Below are positions 5,166-7,810 of a stretch of 7,810 nucleotides of DNA, in pieces. The notes under the pieces were generated by a model. It searched no databases. It had not been told where the DNA came from and saw only the letters and a program-made list of their open reading frames with translations. Numbering within the stretch: position 1 is the first letter of the stretch; every line of letters starts with the position of its first letter. Origin of the DNA: Treponema sp. (GTDB lineage Bacteria; Spirochaetota; Spirochaetia; Treponematales; Treponemataceae); assembly GCA_021442965.1 (NCBI GenBank), contig JABUUX010000177.1:1-7810 (forward strand), written 5' to 3'. A program made the translations under genes and the position numbers.

Positions 5166-6758
5166 TTGACTGAAGTAAAAAATCAAAAGCCCTGTCTGGT
5201 TGAAACCGGGCAGGGCTTTTCTGTTATACATGAAGGAAAGCTTCTCTATTCAAAATACAATCCTTCTAAAGGAATTCTTGGTAAAATTCAATCTATGGAT
5301 ATTCTTCCGGGGTCTGTTTTACTTTGTTTTTCCGCCGTTCTTGATTACGGTATTAAAGAACTGCTGAATAAAATTCCAAAAGATACTGTTCTTTTTTTCT
5401 GTGAATACGATACAGAATTATCTGCTTTTATTATGCAAAACAGAACACTTGATAATTATTTGGATGATGTCAGATGTATATTTCTTTCTAAATATGAAAT
5501 GTTAAATCTTCCTGTAATTCTTCAAAAAAATGATTACTGTTTTGAGTGTGGAAAAAAAATATCATTAGCTGGTAGATTCAGAAGGGTTATAAGACTGGAT
5601 TTTTCAAGCGGATTTCAGTTTCATCCCGAGTTTTATAATAAATTAGAATCAGCCTGCGTTTCTTCTATAAAGCAATTCTGGACAAATCGGTTTACTCTTG
5701 CCAAATTTGGTAGGAAATATTCCAGAAATATGTTTTTGAATTTAAGGGATATAGATAATACAAAACAATTGAATTATTTTATTGGTTCGGTAGAAAGGGA
5801 TATTTTTGTTTTTGGTTCGGGGGAAAGTGCAGAAAAAGGCATAGAAATTTGCAAGGAAGCAAAGAATCCTTTTATTCTTTGTGCAGACACTGCATTTCAA
5901 ATGCTAAATGCAAATAATATTATACCCAACGGTATTGTTGTAGATGAAGCACAGAGTGTAATATGCCAAAGTTTTATTGGAGTCAGAAAAGCCGCATTTG
6001 AGGGAGTGCAAATCTTTCAAAGTTTATGTTCTCTTCCGCATGTTGCAGGAAAAAACTTTCCTAAAAATCAAATATCTTTTTATGCCACAGAATATGCTTC
6101 TAACAGTTTTTTTGAAAACTTAAAAGCGGAAAACTTTTTCCCCCCTGTAGTTCCAGCTATGGGGTCTGTAGGAATAACAGCTTATATTCTGGCACATCTG
6201 TTTAGGAAAAATAATACAGTTCCTGTTTATGTTTATGGACTTGATTTTGCATACAGTAAAGGAAAAACACATGCTCGTGGAACTCCAGCTCATAACCGCC
6301 AGATAAAAAAATCAAACAGGCTGATTGGAATAGAAAACTTTTATTCCTGCTATAGCCAGAATGTTTTAATTTCTAAACAAAATAAAGATTTACCTTTTTC
6401 AACTCCAATACTAAAGAGTTATGCAGAAACATTCCGTCAGGTTCAGGAACAGATAAATGAAATTTCTGAAAGTATTATAAATAACTGGAAACTAAAAAAA
6501 ATTACTTGCAGTAAAGAAAATAAATGTACGGTAAATGATTTTTTAGACAAAGAAAAAATCGCTCTTAACAGAATAAAAAGTATTCTTTCTGGTGAAATCA
6601 AAATGGAAGAAGAAAATCGCTATAAAATATTAAAAGAACTTTTACTAAACAGAGAGTATTTATATTTACATTTTCCTGACGGATATGCGCTTAGTATGGA
6701 ATTAAATTTTTTAAAAAGAGTACGTAGTGAGATAGATGGATTTTTAAAGCATATGTAG
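5166..6758 (+). CDS. DUF115 (MptE-like/Maf-type) protein, possible flagellin glycosylation factor
   Basis: A 530-residue cytosolic protein of the DUF115 family (6-hydroxymethylpterin diphosphokinase MptE-like domain), which includes the Maf proteins that help attach nonulosonic acid sugars to flagellin. The N-terminal part (about 9-60) has LVETGQGFSV and LLYSKYNPSKG, typical of the domain that precedes the core. The core, about 210-375, has DIFVFGSGES, ILCADTAFQMLNANNIIPNG and GSVGITAYILAHLF, ending in the characteristic YGLDFAYSKGKTHARGT (357-373). The first loop reads GSGES where GaGPSL is common. The C-terminal third is Lys/Glu-rich and helical. The start is TTG at 5166: no ATG or GTG is available upstream in frame, and the next ATG (codon 44) would remove conserved sequence. 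No good ribosome binding site exists, only GGGA 15 bases away, so low or coupled translation is likely. A terminator-like hairpin is embedded in codons 7-19. The gene is visibly richer in A+T than asd. Confidence 0.82.
   Translation: MTEVKNQKPCLVETGQGFSVIHEGKLLYSKYNPSKGILGKIQSMDILPGSVLLCFSAVLDYGIKELLNKIPKDTVLFFCEYDTELSAFIMQNRTLDNYLDDVRCIFLSKYEMLNLPVILQKNDYCFECGKKISLAGRFRRVIRLDFSSGFQFHPEFYNKLESACVSSIKQFWTNRFTLAKFGRKYSRNMFLNLRDIDNTKQLNYFIGSVERDIFVFGSGESAEKGIEICKEAKNPFILCADTAFQMLNANNIIPNGIVVDEAQSVICQSFIGVRKAAFEGVQIFQSLCSLPHVAGKNFPKNQISFYATEYASNSFFENLKAENFFPPVVPAMGSVGITAYILAHLFRKNNTVPVYVYGLDFAYSKGKTHARGTPAHNRQIKKSNRLIGIENFYSCYSQNVLISKQNKDLPFSTPILKSYAETFRQVQEQINEISESIINNWKLKKITCSKENKCTVNDFLDKEKIALNRIKSILSGEIKMEEENRYKILKELLLNREYLYLHFPDGYALSMELNFLKRVRSEIDGFLKHM
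5185..5225 (+). terminator. Terminator-like hairpin inside the start of the DUF115 gene
   Basis: AAAAGCCCTGTCTGGT (5185-5200) pairs with ACCGGGCAGGGCTTTT (5205-5220), giving a 16-bp stem with two G-U pairs and a TGAA tetraloop. It is followed by CTGTT, so the T tract is TTTTCTGTT. It lies 40 bases after the stop of the PpiD-like gene, where that gene's terminator would be expected, yet it is inside codons 7-19 of the next gene. It may end most transcripts of the upstream gene and let only some continue. Hairpin geometry is seen directly; termination is inferred. Confidence 0.7.
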
Positions 6759-6762
6759 CGGT

Positions 6763-6820
6763 AAAAAAAATAGCCTGCTTGTTCAGAAGTTTTTCTGTAC
6801 AAGCAGGCTTTTCTCTTTTA
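6763..6820. terminator. Bidirectional intrinsic terminator between DUF115 and asd
   Basis: AGCCTGCTTGT (6772-6782) pairs perfectly with ACAAGCAGGCT (6799-6809). After one T-T mismatch, CAGAA (6784-6788) pairs with TTCTG (6793-6797) around a GTTT loop. TTTT then CTCTTTT follows on the plus strand, and eight A at 6763-6770 give a T tract for the minus strand. It can stop the convergent DUF115 (stop 6758) and asd (stop 6839) transcripts. Confidence 0.93.
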
Positions 6821-6838
6821 AACGTGAATTAACAAATT

Positions 6839-7810
6839 CTAAAGTTTATCGAAAAAACCCTTTGCTTTAAGAAGTTCTGCATTAAGAATTCCACCTAGGG
6901 CGGCCCCGCGTTTTGTGTTGTGACTGAGTGCTACAAACTTTACGTCAAATACATTACATGGGCGAAGGCGTCCGATAACACAAGCCATGCCTTTTTCTGT
7001 TTCACGATCGCGGCGTGGCTGCGGGCGGTTGTCTTCGTGGCGTACAACGATTGCGTGTTCCGGAGCCGAAGGAAGATTAAGTTCTTGAGGGAGTGAAGAG
7101 TATGAAGTCCAAACTTTTTCAATTTCTTCAAGGCTTGGTTTTTTGTTTGCAGGAAGATCGAACTCAAGAGATACGCAGGCAGTGTGTCCGTCTACAACAG
7201 GAACACGTGTACAAGTTGAAGAAACCTGTGGAAGTTTTGCATTTACAATCTTTCCGTCTTTTACAGTTCCTAAAATTTTCAGACATTCTTTTTCTGTCTT
7301 TTCTTCTTCACCGCCGATGAACGGCACGATGTTATCAATCATATCGAAAGACGGAACACCAGGATAACCTGCTCCAGATGTAGCCTGAAGTGTCGTAACA
7401 ATCATTCTTTTAACAGGGTAACCTGCCATAATAAGAGCGTGAAGAGGCATCATGTATGTTTGAAGCGAACAGTTTGGTTTTACAGCGATGAATCCTTTAT
7501 CCCAGCCGTGATGTTTTTTCTGTGCTTCTATTACGTCCAGATGAGAGTAGTTGATTTCAGGAACGAGCATTGGAACATCTTCTGTCCAGCGGTTTGCAGA
7601 AGCGTTTGAAACTACAGGAATTCCTTCTGCAGCGTATGCTTCTTCCAGAGCTTTGATTTCGTCTTTCCCCATTTCCAGAGCAGAAAAAACGAATTTACAT
7701 TTTCCAAGTGCTTTTGAAGCATCGTTTGCATCTTGCACTGTAAGTTCTGCAACATCAGAAGGGATTTCAGCTCCGATGAGCCAGCGGTTTTTTACAGCGT
7801 CTTTGTAAAG
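6839..7810 (-). CDS. asd: Aspartate-semialdehyde dehydrogenase, archaeal/fungal type, 5' end outside window
   Basis: The enzyme reduces aspartyl phosphate with NADPH to aspartate semialdehyde, the branch point to lysine/diaminopimelate, threonine and methionine. The last 323 residues are visible and the frame stays open to the window edge (it begins LYKDAVKNRWLIGAE), so the start and the N-terminal nucleotide-binding glycine motif are upstream. The catalytic cysteine is C114 of the visible part, in AVKPNCSLQT. The conserved TTLQATSGAGYPGVPS follows, and the catalytic histidine H209 and a substrate arginine are in CTRVPVVDGHT. The motifs SGAGYPGVPS and IGGEEEKTEKE place it in the archaeal/yeast-type branch and not in the E. 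coli-type branch. The GTG at 7738-7736 is an internal valine and not the start. The gene is visibly richer in G+C than its neighbour DUF115. It ends at the bidirectional terminator. Confidence 0.94.
   Translation of the reverse strand, partial: LYKDAVKNRWLIGAEIPSDVAELTVQDANDASKALGKCKFVFSALEMGKDEIKALEEAYAAEGIPVVSNASANRWTEDVPMLVPEINYSHLDVIEAQKKHHGWDKGFIAVKPNCSLQTYMMPLHALIMAGYPVKRMIVTTLQATSGAGYPGVPSFDMIDNIVPFIGGEEEKTEKECLKILGTVKDGKIVNAKLPQVSSTCTRVPVVDGHTACVSLEFDLPANKKPSLEEIEKVWTSYSSLPQELNLPSAPEHAIVVRHEDNRPQPRRDRETEKGMACVIGRLRPCNVFDVKFVALSHNTKRGAALGGILNAELLKAKGFFDKL

Noticed and set aside
7093..7367. Plus-strand open frames inside asd, and the one at 7551-7808
   Set aside because: These are shadow frames opposite a well-conserved enzyme and show no independent features.
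7736..7738. GTG as the start of Asd
   Set aside because: The frame continues upstream to the window edge with plausible Asd sequence (LYKDAVKNRWLIGAE), so this codon is an internal valine.
1..7810. CRISPR arrays, insertion sequences, tRNA genes, riboswitches or a TrpR operator palindrome
   Set aside because: I looked on both strands and saw no regularly spaced repeats, no transposase, no cloverleaf, no known riboswitch core and no match to the E. coli-type CTAG-centred trp operator.

Overview
This window looks like a chromosomal stretch from a Treponema-like spirochaete. The evidence is the moderately A+T-rich coding style, a periplasmic HtrA protease beside a type I methionine aminopeptidase, a TrpR-type regulator whose helix-turn-helix resembles the chlamydial one, a DUF115/Maf-like protein of the kind linked to flagellin glycosylation, and an archaeal/fungal-type aspartate-semialdehyde dehydrogenase. 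The genus is an inference from gene content and was not tested by a search. No mobile elements, rRNA/tRNA genes, CRISPR arrays or phage genes are visible.

Layout. 1-192: 3' end of an NCS2 uracil/xanthine permease, closed by a strong intrinsic terminator (214-254). 297-1067: methionine aminopeptidase (map), whose best promoter would start transcription on the A of the ATG. 1149-2570: secreted DegP/HtrA-type protease with two PDZ domains, closed by a strong terminator (2592-2626). 2665-2838: a 57-residue rubredoxin, again with a promoter that predicts a leaderless mRNA. 2861-3181: a TrpR-family regulator, probably co-transcribed with the rubredoxin. 3199-3510, minus strand: an extremely acidic small protein of unknown function with a near-consensus promoter. 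3697-5145: a membrane-anchored PpiD/SurA-like folding factor with its own near-consensus promoter, followed closely by 5166-6758, a DUF115 protein starting at TTG. A terminator-like hairpin lies inside the first 19 codons of the DUF115 gene. A bidirectional terminator (6763-6820) separates DUF115 from the convergent, 5'-truncated asd gene (6839-7810, minus strand).

How the genes may work together. HtrA and the PpiD-like protein both serve envelope protein quality control, in separate transcription units. DUF115 proteins in spirochaetes and other flagellates are associated with modification of flagellin; here the gene sits behind a folding factor and not among flagellar genes. Rubredoxin fits anaerobic electron transfer or oxidative-stress defence. 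Map, uracil uptake and Asd are housekeeping functions.

I found no clear new multi-gene system. The observations most worth following are two genes with predicted leaderless transcripts, the terminator embedded in the start of the DUF115 coding region, the Asp/Glu-aromatic small protein, and a parvulin-like domain that appears to have lost its catalytic histidines.
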